This document shows, in pieces, positions 11,023 to 22,104 of a DNA stretch of 64,000 bases. The notes under the pieces were generated by a model. The model had not been told where the DNA came from. It saw only the letters and a program-made list of their open reading frames with translations, and made no database searches. Every line of letters starts with the position of its first letter. The stretch's first letter is position 1. Origin of the DNA: Tuctoria greenei (Eukaryota; Streptophyta; Magnoliopsida; Poales; Poaceae); assembly GCA_036927565.1 (NCBI GenBank), contig JAYESD010000003.1, positions 191,591,999-191,655,998 on the forward strand, written 5' to 3'. A program made the translations under genes and the position numbers.

Positions 11023-11464
11023 CTAATGTTATCCGCGTTAATGTGGTCTTGAGTGCACACGTCGCCTTTCTTTACCACGAGACACGTGGAAACACCAAGC
11101 CCTCCTCAGCGGGGAAGCAGGGTCCAGAGCTGCGGAGCACGTGGTAGCGCCGGAGCCCTCCTCAGCAGGGAGGGGAGTCCAGAACTGCGGGACACTTGGC
11201 AGCACCAAAGCCCTCCTCAACGGGGAGGCTAGGTCAGGATCCGCAGACATGTGGCAGCACTGGAGCCCTCCTCAGCGCGGAAGTCGGGTCTGGAGCCGTG
11301 GGACACGTGGTAGCGTCAGAGCCCTCCTTAGCGGGGAGGCTGGGTCCAGAGCTGCAGGTCATGTGGCTATGTCGGATTCCTCCTCGGCGGCGAGGCGGGG
11401 TCTAGCCTCGCAAAGCACGTGGTAGCCTCTGGGTACCTCCCCTCTTAGGAGGTAGGACCCAACA
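11023..11464 (-). repeat. LARD-1 3' LTR, partial, with seven ~56-bp internal repeats
   Basis: It matches 13395-13712 but carries seven rather than five ~56-base units (11082-11460). On the left it ends at 11023, where Copia-A is inserted. Sequence to 11060 aligns with 13374-13420 of the complete LTR. The rest should lie beyond the left window edge. Confidence 0.8.
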
Positions 11465-12954
11465 TCTTTTCTTTTTTGTATGCGAAGGTACCTTGACTGC
11501 AGGTTCTTGAAAGTGGCCCCTGGGCCCACCTCGGGAGAGGCGACAATCTCGTAGGTGGAGCCACCATCATCAATGCTAAGAATGTCGATGGCGGGCCCTT
11601 AGGAGGTGCCAGAACTTGGTGAAGATGCGGGAGGTCCCACCATGAACGCTAACAACGTCGACCGCGGGCCCCCTGTGAGGTCCTGGTGTCGGAGCTTGAG
11701 GTCCGACGGCGGAGCCCGAAGAAGGGTGAACTAGGACATGCACAAGAGTGACAGTACAAAGAGTAATATTGTTCATGGTTACAATCTTTCTGCTTTTAGT
11801 CTCATTGTGGCTTAAAGTCCTTAGTCGGGCTATGGGGCTTGAATAATTCAATGCGACAATATTCGGGTATTGGTTGTTGCCTTGCTCAGGAGCGTGTGCC
11901 GTACGGACCCGCCGTACTTTGCTACAATGCGAGAAAGGTAGAGTGTGCATACTTAGAGTGCAGGACCAAGCTAAGCAGGCATCACACTCTGAACCTTCCA
12001 TTAGCATTGGATTGTCGCGCATGTAGGCCATTCAGCGAGCATGTGATCTCAAATGAGAAAACTACCAAGAATACCCAGACACATCAGAGATACTACAGGC
12101 TGTCCGTCTGCAGCAAGATAGCACAACTCCCACTATGGGCAAACAGAAAGATGTAACAGAGCGGAAAGGGGGCAATATGCATAATATTGAAGCATAATTA
12201 TATGAACATGGTGACAGTATCTGAATTATGGTTATTGCTTCGTCCAGGAGCATGTGCCTTTCAGTCCCCGGTACTGAACCACAGTGTTGGTGAGGAAGAG
12301 TGCACTGGTTTAAGGTCACAGGGCATAGGCTTAGGGTGCAAGACCAGGTTAAACAGGCAACACAATCTTGACCTCCCATAAACATTAGTCTTTCGAGGGA
12401 CGTTCGGCCCCCAGTACTCAGCCGTAGCATTTAAAGGTAGAGTGTGCATGCATACTTAGGGTGCAGGACCAGGTTAAGCAGACAGCACACCCTGCACCCT
12501 CTATTGGCATTAGCTTTTCATGGGAGCGACCGTTCGACGCCATAGGAGTCCGAGCAAGAAAATAACAAAGGACACCAGATACATCACAGGTACATGGTGG
12601 CGCCATTGTTGCCATGTCAGCATGTAGGCATGGTGTGGTGGCGGAAGTAGCCATAAGGCAAAGTGTATATGCTTAAGGTGTAGGACCAGACTAAGCTGAT
12701 TGTACACTTTGGACCTCCACTGGCGGCGTCACTGTTGCGGTGGCGGTAGAAAGTCGTCGCATGGTCACAACAGTAGCCACCGGAACCGTGACCATGTGTT
12801 CGCCAGGTCAGCCCGCTATGGAGCAAGAAGTGGTGTCGTCTTCCCTGCTCCCTTCATGGCGGGAGGATCGAGAGGAGCCGGTGATGGACTGTGGATTCAC
12901 CATCGTGGTGAGGCTCGTGGATCCAAAAAAGTGCCCCTTCCTGGCGCAACCAAA
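11465..12954 (-). repeat. LARD-1 internal region with four diverged tandem units
   Basis: No retroviral domain was found in any frame. A ~75-base core is repeated four times (about 11938-12010, 12290-12390, 12430-12515, 12655-12725). On the minus strand each unit can be read as a similar peptide containing LxWSCTLS. Units are separated by partly similar spacers (for example 11866-11935 and 12219-12295). Apart from these repeats nothing is recognised here. Confidence 0.6.
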
Positions 12955-13712
12955 TGTCAAAGTGTAGCAACGACACTTCCCCCGGTACCACTATAAAGCA
13001 GCCCGCGGAGGTTCTTTTTTCGGCGGGGCGAAACTTCTGGAACTATGAGCACGATGAACATGGGTGAACACCAAAATTTACGTGGTTTGAGCCGCCAAAG
13101 CGTAAAACCCTACGTCCACGGGAGAGTGTGTGTTGTATTGCTTGTTTGAGTGCTAGGTTCAGCTAGTTAAGCTTCGTTGCCCACATGTGGTGAGTTCAGC
13201 CGTTTTCTATCGGTGGTTGCTCGGTCCTTTTATATGCCAAGGGCTGACATCTTACATTATGACCATGGCCTGACAGGTGGCCCCAGGTTAGCTGGTCTTG
13301 AAAGTGCATTAACGTGATTTTGAAGGCGCGCTAATGCGGTCTTGAAGGCATGCTAATGCGGTCTTTATGATGCACTAATGCTGTCTTGAAGGCGCGTTAA
13401 TGTGGTCTTGAGTGCACACGCCGCCATCCTTTACCGCGGGACACGTGACAACACCAGAGCCCTCCTCAGCGGGGAAGCGGGGTCCAAAGCTGCGGAGCAC
13501 TAGCAACACCAGAGTCCTCCTCAGCGGGAGACTGGATCCAGAACTGCGGGACACGTGGTAGCACCGGAGCCCTCCTCAGCAGGGAGGCTGGGTCCAGAGC
13601 TACATGTCATGTGGCTGTGTTGGAGCCCTCCTCGGCGGGGAGGCGGGGTCCAGGCTCGCGAAGCACGTGGTAGCCTCTGGGTACCTCCCCTCTCGAGAGG
13701 TGGAACCCAACA
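12955..13712 (-). repeat. LARD-1 5' LTR with five ~56-bp internal repeats
   Basis: On the minus strand it runs from TGTTGGGTTCC (13712) to TTTGACA (12955). Five head-to-tail units of about 56 bases occupy 13437-13710, most with a CACGTG-like core and a CCTCC...GGAGG inverted motif. Downstream, 13060-13130 holds the conserved ACGTGGTTTGAGCCGCC region seen near the 3' end of many grass gypsy LTRs. Confidence 0.82.
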
Positions 13713-13838
13713 TCTTTTCTTCCTGTTATGCTGGGGTTCCAGGTCTTCAGCGTACTGACAAAGATCTTCTCCCATAGACTAAAATTGAGTTTTCAGTTCA
13801 GCAATGACTTCAAGGATCTTCGACTCAGTTTCAGACAT
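13713..13838 (-). pseudogene. Gypsy-X gag N-terminal fragment
   Basis: The minus-strand ATG at 13838 begins MSETESKILEVIAELKTQF, then an in-frame TAG, then SMGEDLCQYAEDLE up to the LARD-1 boundary. Short helical acidic N-termini of this type are common in plant LTR-element gag proteins. Only about 40 codons remain, so no domain can be assigned firmly. Confidence 0.45.
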
Positions 13839-14136
13839 CTTGCCCACCAAATACCAAGACAGAGGATTAGGAGAAAATGGTGCCGTGTTGAAATCTCAAG
13901 GAGTCCAACCGTACAAAGATTATACAGATGAACCGAAACCCGAATCACTCAATCCAACGTGTTGATGCCCCGCCAAGCAGATCCAACCCAGGTAACGAAT
14001 TTACAGGGATCACAAAAGTAATCCCAACCTTCCACAGACCTACTGTGAGAATAGCGAGCAAACAACAAGGATCCAATGAAGAACAACGAAGAAATGATGA
14101 AGAACACGATGGAAGGAAATCCGAATCTGATACCAG

Positions 14137-14515
14137 TGTCACAACTACGTAGAGTAGCGCGATCCACATATAGAGAACAGAGATATTCGACGGGGAACTC
14201 CTTAATTCTCTCTTACTTTCTCTCTAAGTTCATGAATCACATCGTCACCAGAATCTGAGGAGAGAGGGGGAGAAGAACAGAGAGGGAGAGAGGCGACAAT
14301 CGCCAACAAAATGGCAGAGTTCGGTTACAAGCTGTCCCCTAGTGACAGCCACACGTCTCTATTTAAATCCAGTAATGGGTTGTGGACTGAGTTCCCACCT
14401 TCCTCCCTGGACCGTTGTCGCACTTGCCTTTCAAACTTTGGCGCCAACTCCATCTCCTATGGGATCCCGTCTTCCTCCGCTCTGATCATCAGCCACCACC
14501 TCCGTAGTTGTGACA
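14137..14515 (-). repeat. Gypsy-X 5' LTR
   Basis: 379 bp with 13-bp perfect inverted ends. A TATA-like ATTTAAATAG is on the minus strand near 14369-14360, and a primer site CTGGTATCAGAT directly follows the 3' end (plus 14125-14136). The 3' flank in plus orientation is CCGAA. Confidence 0.75.
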
Positions 14516-14553
14516 CCGAAGCGAGCGAGCGGCGATCGCCTGGCGATCTGCCG

Positions 14554-14745
14554 GTGATCGTTGGTGCACTGTCGTTCCACGGCGTCGGCAAGGAGTCCGT
14601 CCGCCGGTGATCAGTCAGAGCATCATCAGTGCTTCCACGGTGTCGGCAAGGAGTCCGCCCGGCAGTGATCAGTCAGAGCATCGTCGGTGCTTCCACGGCG
14701 TCGGCAAGGAGTCCGTCTGGCAGTGATCAGTCAGAGCACGACAAC
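14554..14745 (+). repeat. 58-bp minisatellite, about 3.3 units
   Basis: Units start at 14554 (53 bp), 14607 (58 bp), 14665 (58 bp) and 14723 (partial). Each begins GTGATCAGTCAGAGCA (the first unit diverges here) and contains TTCCACGGCGTCGGCAAGG. The second and third units differ at only a few bases. It lies just outside the Gypsy-X LTR. Confidence 0.85.
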
Positions 14746-15372
14746 TGCACGACGTTCCGCACATCGGTGATCATTCCACAGATTCTGCGCGGCGGATGCT
14801 GCAGGTGTTGTTTAACTACGCCTGAGACCGTGGTGCAGAGGCCTGGAGAAATTCTGCTACCAGTGATTGTAGCCATTTGCCGACTCCATCAAAGTTGGGG
14901 TTTCTTGTGGTGAGGAGTGATCAAGGCACATCTTGTCAAACAGAGGTGCGTTCCTGCTTCTCTGCTAGGGGCGGATCTGAAGATGCCAACATCACATCAC
15001 GGGAGGATTAAAAGGTAACCCCTCCATAATCAAAATTTTGTCTTAAACTACAATGCGATAAACTTTTAAGGATGGATGGAGTAATTGCTAGTATATGAGG
15101 CAGTACAATTTTCATCATGGAGGAGAATAGGTTGTGTGAATCGTTTTTCGTGAATAAACTTGACCCAGATGGACTCACCTCGCACCGTATGAGAAATTTT
15201 TTCTCACAGCATGGAGGGAGAAGACGCTAATGGAGATGTGGATTGTGGCCAAAAGCCCACGGGCGATCTGTTTTCTGATGATATAGAAAAGTATACAAAT
15301 CTAGATTTTAACTTGAAAAAATAGGACCGTATCCACTGGTTCGATGATCATAGCTGTCTAACCTGAAACCAA
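14746..15372. other. Unassigned sequence left of the DUF4283 locus
   Basis: No LTR, coding domain or RNA gene is recognised. It changes from GC-rich at the minisatellite side to AT-rich by 15050. It could be upstream sequence of the decayed DUF4283 locus or part of Gypsy-X surroundings; the sequence does not decide. Confidence 0.5.
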
Positions 15373-16170
15373 ATGAAAAACTATTTTCAAGAGGTCTGGG
15401 AAATGAACACAAAAGGGCTAGATGAGATATTCTGCAAAACTACGATGATCAGTGAAAATTCAGCAAGCAAGAATCTGTTGAACAATGACTTCAATAATCC
15501 TCTCACAAACTTGAAGGTGCATACCCTGAATCACGGACATACTATAACTTCGAAGGAGGACAACCTTAATCAGGGAGTATGCTATGTTCCATTGAAGGGC
15601 TAGTTAAAAAGCAGAAAAGCCATCCACGTTAGACCGTGGAAGGGCCCTCTACCACGACCTAAACCTGAACAGTCATAACGCTAGGCTGAACAGTGCAATG
15701 CCAAACTGGATTGCGTCGTGTGCAACAAAAAGGATTCACATTTATCGAAAAAATGCCCTATTCTGAAGATGCCAAAGCCTCAAGTATCACTAATGGGGCA
15801 TGACAAGAGCGAATTCAGTTTGTTACATGTGCCAGACTTTGATTACAAGCTAGAGGCACCTGAGCCTTCACCAACAGCGATGGCCATTATATCAGGAGAA
15901 CAACTTTCATCGCAAGTGCAACATGCGAAACTTGCCAGGTTCATCCGGCAAGATTAGAATTGAAAAGCCTTATCTCACGGAGAGAACTGTTTTCTAGTAT
16001 CTTTCCCTTCAGAGAAGGAACTGAAAAGGATGAAGGATGCTGACTTCCGTTTGTAGAATCATGATCTCGCATTAACCTTTTCAGAGTGGACACAAGGAGG
16101 AGAGGCAGTGCCATGGTATGAGCTGGATGTGGTAGGGGTTCATATCAAAGGTATTTCTCATGCATGGAAG
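15373..16170 (+). pseudogene. Decayed zinc-knuckle/DUF4283 gene, segment 1
   Basis: A frame from 15373 (MKNYFQEVWEMNTKGLDEIF) stops at 15601. After further stops a zinc-knuckle segment appears (CVVCNKKDSHLSKKC, about 15715-15760; spacing C-X2-C-X5-H-X4-C, one residue longer than usual). It is followed by PKPQVSLMGHDKSEF. After stops near 15957 a DUF4283-like stretch is readable (FPSEKELKRMKDADF, then AVPWYELDVVGVHIKGISHAWK) and ends at the Copia-C insertion. DUF4283 plus zinc knuckle proteins are abundant in plants, often transposon-related and probably nucleic-acid binding; no role can be assigned here. At least four stops make this non-coding. It resumes at 24895. Confidence 0.7.
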
Positions 16171-16670
16171 TGTTGGTGTTGATCATCTCGGTTCACCTAA
16201 GATAAAACAAAAGGAAAATAGTTTAGTAAAAAGGAAAAAAGGAAAAAGGAAAAAGGAAAAGGGAGACGGTTACCACCGTGACTCCCGAAACCGCCACGAT
16301 CAGAGACGGTGAAACCGCTTTGGGCTCGGTCCCCCACCTTGTGCCCTATAAAAAGGTGATTAGGGGGGAAATGGGAATATCGTAGTCTTAATCACTCCCT
16401 AATCGCAAACACAAAAATACCGATCAAAACGAAGGGCATCACGGCGGGAAGATCTGAGCCTCTCCACGCCGTCGTACTGGGGCAGTGTCGTTGGAGGCCT
16501 GAGGGTCTCCGTTCTTTCACCAAGAAACAACATCAAGAAAAGGTTGCATTCATGGGCGAAGGTTCATCCTCCTGTAAGTGCTAATCCCCCTCTCTAATTA
16601 TGTTTAATTAGGTGCATAACGGTGATCAAGGTTAATGCTTAATGTTTATGCTTAAAGATTAGTTCTAACA
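16171..16670 (+). repeat. Copia-C 5' LTR
   Basis: It runs TGTTGGTGTTGATC... to ...TTCTAACA, followed by the primer site. A TATA box TATAAAAAG lies at 16347-16355. An AAAAGGAAAA-rich stretch is at 16205-16262. Confidence 0.92.
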
Positions 16671-17992
16671 ATGGTATCAGAGCCTATCCCTAATCCTTTT
16701 ATGCCCTTTATTACGTCGAATTAGCACTGTATGGTCAAAGAATAGAGGCAAATGCTGAAAATCCCCAGATTTCCCCAAATCCTAACCTAGACCAAATGTT
16801 CTTCCCAAATTTGCAAGCCCAATTTCGGACCAATGATGAGATTAAGAAGATGAAGGACTTATCTAATAATGGGTGATGCCGCTTCTTCTTTTGGAGTCGT
16901 CGCCGTCACCATGGTGCCTGAACGGCCGCCACTGCTAGCCACGACAGTGTGCCGTCATGCACATATGTAACGGGCGCTGCCCTTGATGAATCTATGCATG
17001 GACGTGCGATTCAGGCGTGCAGGGACCGTGCTCCACGCGCGTGCTGGACATGCCTCACGGTGCTCCGTGTCGTGCCTCACGTCGGCCGCGAGCATGCCGC
17101 CGGGATGTCGTTCATGCCGCAGCCTTGTGCGCCGGGTGTCCGCTTGATTCGGCACGAGCTCGCACGCCACACGCCAAGCACACTAGACGTACCACTACGG
17201 AAAGGGGAGGGATGCGCTGCCGACGCTGCGCCATCCACTCCCGTCGGGAGCTCTGTCCCGATCCGGATTTTTTGGGGGAGAGGTGGAAAGTGGTCTAGGA
17301 TTTCCGAGCCGCCACCATTTTTGTTCGACGCCCAGTGATTTTCGACTCTCAGATTACATTGTATGGTCGAGATGAAGCGGCGCAAATGTTGGGCCACTGG
17401 GCCGCATGCGGGGGAGGGGTGGGGAGTTTGATGGGTCATTTTCAGCCATGGGCTTTAGCCCAGGTTTTAGAAACGCAACAAGATTTTTATATTTTTTTTT
17501 TCTAATTTTCTTGATGGACTGGGATGGAATTGATGGAATGTTATGAGTCTGCTACTGTTTATGTTTTTTTTGCATTTTCCATTTATTTTGGTGAAAATTA
17601 TGGCTTTTAGTTATGTTTGCGCATTAATTGAAATGGAAGATGTTCATGCCTAGAATGTTAACATATTAATGAGTCTAGATGAAATTTGAACCAACATGAT
17701 AATTTTATTTAGATGATTTATCGTGTTTTTGATGTTTTTGTCAATTTAAGCATCAATAAAGTTGACGTTTGCTTAATACTTATGATAGGATGCTTAAATT
17801 AAAAATGATGACTCTAAAATTAATTTTGACCAACGTTGATTTAATTTTGGGTCATGTTTACGTTTCAAATTATGTTTAGCAATTTTATGTTATATTCTGT
17901 GCAAGGGTGATGTAACATAGAATTGTTTTATTATTTTCTATTGTATTTTTGTTTATTTACCAACGTAAATTTATTTTCATGCAATTTTTCTG
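16671..17992 (+). other. Copia-C leader region
   Basis: This is 1.3 kb between primer site and gag. Bases 16880-17340 are GC-rich with open frames on both strands but no recognised domain; 17460-17990 is strongly AT-rich. Long leaders occur in copia elements. A separate small insertion in the GC-rich part cannot be excluded. Confidence 0.5.
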
Positions 17993-18606
17993 ATGTTTAT
18001 ATTTTATTATGCATTAATGACAGCCACTGTGATGCCGTTTCGATATGAAAATATCGAACAACTTATAGGCAGTAAGTTCCCTCGTTGGAAGAACTGTGTT
18101 AAGGTATCCTTGAGGTTTAATCAGCTGGATTATGCCCTAAGAGAAGATAAGTCAGTTGCATCCACTCCAGGTGTCGCTGGGTATGAAGACCTCAAAAGGA
18201 CTTATGAGGCTAAGTTGGAGAAATGGGAGAATTCCAACTGTGTGGCCCTCCTTGTGATGAATGTCTCAATATATCTAGATATTGTGGGTGCCCTTCCAAA
18301 GAAAGACACTACTAAAGAATTTCATGTGACAGTGAGCAATTAAAAGACTCCAAAAAGATTTATGCTCATGAGCTTTTTACAAAGCTTCTTGAGAAATACA
18401 CTTTGGATGGAAATGTGATGAGGTACATATTAAGTAAGGTGAATGCATGTTCAAAGCTCAAGGCTTTGGAATGTGAGCTAAGTGAGAACCTTCTCATTAA
18501 GATGATACTGGAATCTCTCCCTAGCGAGTTTGATCAATTCAAGATCAATTACAACTCGTTGATGGAAAAGTGGACTCTTGCTGAGATGACTTCTAGAGTT
18601 GTCTAG
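17993..18606 (+). pseudogene. Copia-C gag (frameshifted)
   Basis: A copia gag domain starts near 18029 (MPFRYENIEQLIGSKFPRWK) and continues to 18343, where a stop intervenes. The following segment 18403-18606 (SKLKALECELSENLLIKMIL) is a second piece after a frame change. The gag would form the nucleocapsid. The start is uncertain: an upstream in-frame ATG at 17993 adds a hydrophobic stretch that is not gag-like, so 18029 is likelier. Confidence 0.75.
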
Positions 18607-19236
18607 GAAGAGGAAAAAAATACTGAAACACACTCAGAGTCAAGCTCATAATGTTAATTCCTGCAAGAGGAAGACATAATGGAATGGTCTTGGTCCTTCA
18701 AAGCCTCAAAAGATGCAATTTAAGAATCAGTCTCCTCAGAAAGGAAATGGTGCTAGTTCTTCCGCTGTACCTAATACCACTGCTGCGATTAATGCTTCCG
18801 TTGCACGTGGATGTGCATGCCTCCATTGCGATAAAGTTGGATATTTCAGAAAGGATTGTGCTGAATTTCTGAAATGGATTATGAAAAGAGGTAATGATGA
18901 AATTACATTTATAGATGAATCACTTTATGTTGATTTTTCTAGGACTACATGGTGGATAGATTCAGATGCAACTGTTCATGTTGAAAATTTCATGCAGGGA
19001 TTCCATACGATCCAAAGGTTGAGGCGAAGAGAAAGAAGCCTTAAAGTCGCACATGGAAAAGAAGCGGACATTGAAGTTGTGGGGTCTCTCACATTAAAGT
19101 TGCACTCAGGACATCCACTTCGATTGAATAATGTTCTTTATGTTCCCTCGTTAAGTAAGAATTTTATTTCAGTTTCATGTTTAGACGATAACAATTATGA
19201 GTGTTTCTTTGGTAATGGACAATGTACTTTGATGCA

Positions 19237-19772
19237 ACAACAACAACAACAACCGAACCTTTGTCCCAAACAAGTTGGGGTCGGCTAGAAATGAAATCCA
19301 ACAATTTTTGAAAAAGAAAGTAATAAAAAATAAGATGAATAACAAAAGAAAAATAAAAAATACAAATAAAATAAGATTCTACATTTTATTTGTTTTAGAA
19401 ATGGATTAATAAGAAAGAAGACAAGGGTAACAAAATTCGAATAAACTAAGATTCTGGCACATAAATTGCTAATTTCCATGCAGTCCTATCATGAGCCAAA
19501 TCTCTAGGTATATCCCACTCCTTTAAGTCTCGTTTCACCGCCTCCTGCCATGTCAACCTTGGTCGACCTCTACTCCTCCTAAAATTTTCCCTACTCTTTA
19601 TAATCTCACTATTAACCGGTGCTTCTGGAGGTCTCCGCTGGATATGCCCAAACCACCGTAGGCGATGTTGGACTAGCTTCTCAATTGGTGCCACCCCTAC
19701 CCTATCACGTATCACCTCGTTCTTAATTTTGTCTCTTCTTGTGTGACCGCACATCCACCATATGCGCATCTC
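19237..19772 (-). mobile_element. RTE-clade LINE, 5'-truncated, with 21-bp target duplication
   Basis: Minus-strand insert of 536 bp. Bases 19772-19446 encode the C-terminal end of a plant RTE-type reverse transcriptase (MCGHTRRDKIKNEVIRDRVG, later HRLRWFGHIQRRP and RPRLTWQEAVKRDLKEW, ending AIYVPES). The 3' end reads GACCCCAACTTGTTTGGGAC and then a (TTG)n tail (plus 19237-19252). Direct repeats of 21 bp flank it exactly (19216-19236 and 19773-19793). It interrupts the Copia-C pre-integrase region. Only the RT tail survives, as is usual for target-primed insertions. Confidence 0.93.
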
Positions 19773-20658
19773 TGGACAATGTACTTTGATGCATTGTAAT
19801 AAAAATGTTGGCCTCACTTTCAGACGAGGAAAATTATACATGTTATCTCTTCATAATTCCGTTATGCATGTGAATGACGTCTGTGATCTGGATGACGTGA
19901 ATGTGAAATGTGGTGTTGAAAAGAAATGGAAAGCCGTTAGCACTTCTTCGAAATTGTGGCGCCATCACCTTTGACACATTTCGAGGGGGAGAATCCAATG
20001 ATTAATTAAAAATGACGCATTTCTTCCATTAGACTTTTTAGACGCCGATCAATGCATCAACTGCATTAAAGGAAAATATGTAAAAACGATTAAGAAAGGA
20101 GCAATAAGAGCTTCAAAGCTCTTAGAACTTATTCATACTGACATATGTGAGCCATTTAGCGTTAAATTCGTAGATGGTTTTGATTTGTTCATCACATTTA
20201 CGGATGTTTTTTTCCGCTATGGATATATTTGTCCCATACATGATCGATCGGAAGTTTTGGATAAATTTATAGTTTTTAAAGCTGAAATTGAGAATCAACT
20301 TAATGAAAAGATCAAAGTAGTACGGTCTGATCGCGGGAGAGAATATTATGGAAGGCACGCTCCTTATGGCAAATTCCAGGAACTTTTGCGAGATTCCTAG
20401 TTGAGAATGGAATTGTTGCTCAATACTCAATACCTGGTGAACCTCAGCATTACGGCGTGGCCGAGCGATGCAGTCGCACACTGATGGATATGGTGTGAAG
20501 CATGCTTAGTCATGCAAGTTTACCAGTAAGCATATGGATAGAGGATTTAAAGACAGATGCGCACGTATTAAATTTTGCTCTAACAAAGTCAGCGCTGAAC
20601 ACACCTTACGAGATGTGGACGAGAAGGAAACTGAGCTTGAATTATTTACGTATGTGGG

Positions 20659-22104
20659 TGAAAGCATCTAGGCCCCCATGAGGTATGGTTTCGGTGATTA
20701 ATGACAACCGTTAGATATTACTAATGAGTTTGTGGATGCAAGGTCTCTCGTATATCTCATCACACTTAATGGACTCTATACTTATACCATCTACTGCTTA
20801 TTGGATATAATTGGAGACCCCTAAACAAACTATTTCACGAGGTCAATCGGTTTTTATGAAGACTAAAAGAAAAATCTCATATGTCAAAGTTATTCCATCG
20901 AAATTGACAACACCCAAGACTTGGTAATCATCAGAAGAATATTTCAAACCAATGTATAAGAGGTCACTCGAGCAAATTCCAAAAGAATCACTTAGAACAA
21001 CTCGAAGCAGACAAAATCAACTCACCGGATCAACCGATGTTTCTAGAAAACAATACATCAGTCGAGTTGGTTTAACAGAAGAAAAAGACCTCAGAACTGA
21101 GTACTCACCGGATCATCCGATGATGAAGAAAGTGTTACGTCGGTCGATCATTCCAGTAAGCAATTACCCTGGACCAAGTGTAACACCGGACCATCCGATG
21201 TACAACTATAACACATCGGTCAATCACTCCAGTAAGCATTAATTCTGAACCAATTCTGGATGAAGTGTCACCGGATCATCCGATGATGAGGCAAGTGTTA
21301 CATCGGTCGAACAACGGTTATATCTGATACAGTGACATCAGCTAATTTGGATTCGACCGATGACAACTGAAGGGGGAACATCGGATCATCCAGTGTTCGC
21401 AGAACAGTGATGTCAGCCTACTTTTCCAACGGCTATTTCGTGGAGGCTGGCTATTTATACCCCTTCAATTAGTCATTTCGATAAGTCTTGACAACTAGAG
21501 CTACTATACACATTACAAAGCATTCAAGACATTGAGCTACCACTTCTACATCATTTACACCACTTGTACACCAAAAGATAGGCTAGAACTTACTAGAGAT
21601 AGTGCTTGTGTGCTTCCATTCTTGGTGATTGGAGTCTCTAGTGTAGTGAGAGCTGTAAGAGAGTGTCTCTTGGTGATTGTATTGGGGAGAGCCTTCCGGA
21701 GCTTGCCAAGACGGTTGTGGAAGCCCGGAGGATCAAGCTTGTACAAGGCTTGAGCTCCACCTTGCCGAGGTTGGCGAACGGAGAAGTTTAGTGAAGATCC
21801 CTGGTCTCGGTGACTTGGGAGTGGCTATACCCTTTGGTGGGTGCCACAACGTGGATGTAGGAAGGTCTTGACGATCTTGCCGAACCACGGGATAAATCTC
21901 CATGTCTTCGTGTCTCCTCGGGAGTTTGCACTTTCTTCCTTTCCCGTTACACTTATGCACTTAATATACCACGATCTTACAATTCACTTGAATGCATAGG
22001 TTGTTTGCATAGGGAATTGGGCTTTTACTAGTTAAGTTTGTATTGCTTTAATTTTGAAAAGAAACCCAATTCACCCCCCCCCTCTTGGGCATTCGATGCT
22101 TACA
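20659..22104 (+). mobile_element. Solo LTR of the Copia-B family
   Basis: It runs TGAAAGCATC... to ...TTACA, 1446 bp, alignable along its length with both Copia-B LTRs. A perfect 5-bp target duplication GTGGG flanks it (20654-20658 and 22105-22109), with no internal domain on either side. The Copia-C integrase frame continues across it. It arose by intra-element LTR recombination after insertion. The palindrome array is at 21023-21395 and TATA-like CTATTTATAC at 21451. Confidence 0.95.

Larger units (their letters stand above)
11023..13712 (-). mobile_element. LARD-1, non-autonomous gypsy-like LTR element (minus strand)
   Basis: Two copies of one LTR are present: 12955-13712 (complete, 5' LTR on the minus strand) and 11023-11464 (partial 3' LTR, cut by Copia-A). 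The internal region (11465-12954) has no gag or pol. A gypsy-type primer site (minus strand TTTGGTTGCGCCAGGAAGG) abuts the 5' LTR, and an A-rich polypurine tract (AAAAAAGAAAAGA on the minus strand) abuts the 3' LTR. Absence of protein domains makes it dependent on a partner. It interrupts the gag of Gypsy-X. Confidence 0.8.
13713..14515 (-). mobile_element. Gypsy-X fragment: 5' LTR and gag start
   Basis: The minus strand reads a 379-bp LTR (14515-14137), a TGGTATCAGAT primer site, an untranslated leader and a gag ATG at 13838. LARD-1 cuts it at 13713. The LTR ends are a perfect 13-bp inverted repeat (TGTCACAACTACG / CGTAGTTGTGACA). The rest of the element lies left of the LARD-1/Copia-A/Copia-B stack, outside the window. 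The class (gypsy versus copia) rests on the gag N-terminal style and is less certain. Confidence 0.65.

Noticed and set aside
12700..12996. ORFs of 75-98 codons in the LARD-1 internal region beside the primer site
   Set aside because: No gag-like sequence and overlapping frames; treated as non-coding.
16949..17439. Open frames on both strands of the GC-rich part of the Copia-C leader
   Set aside because: No recognised domain, frames open on opposite strands at once as expected from GC-rich DNA.
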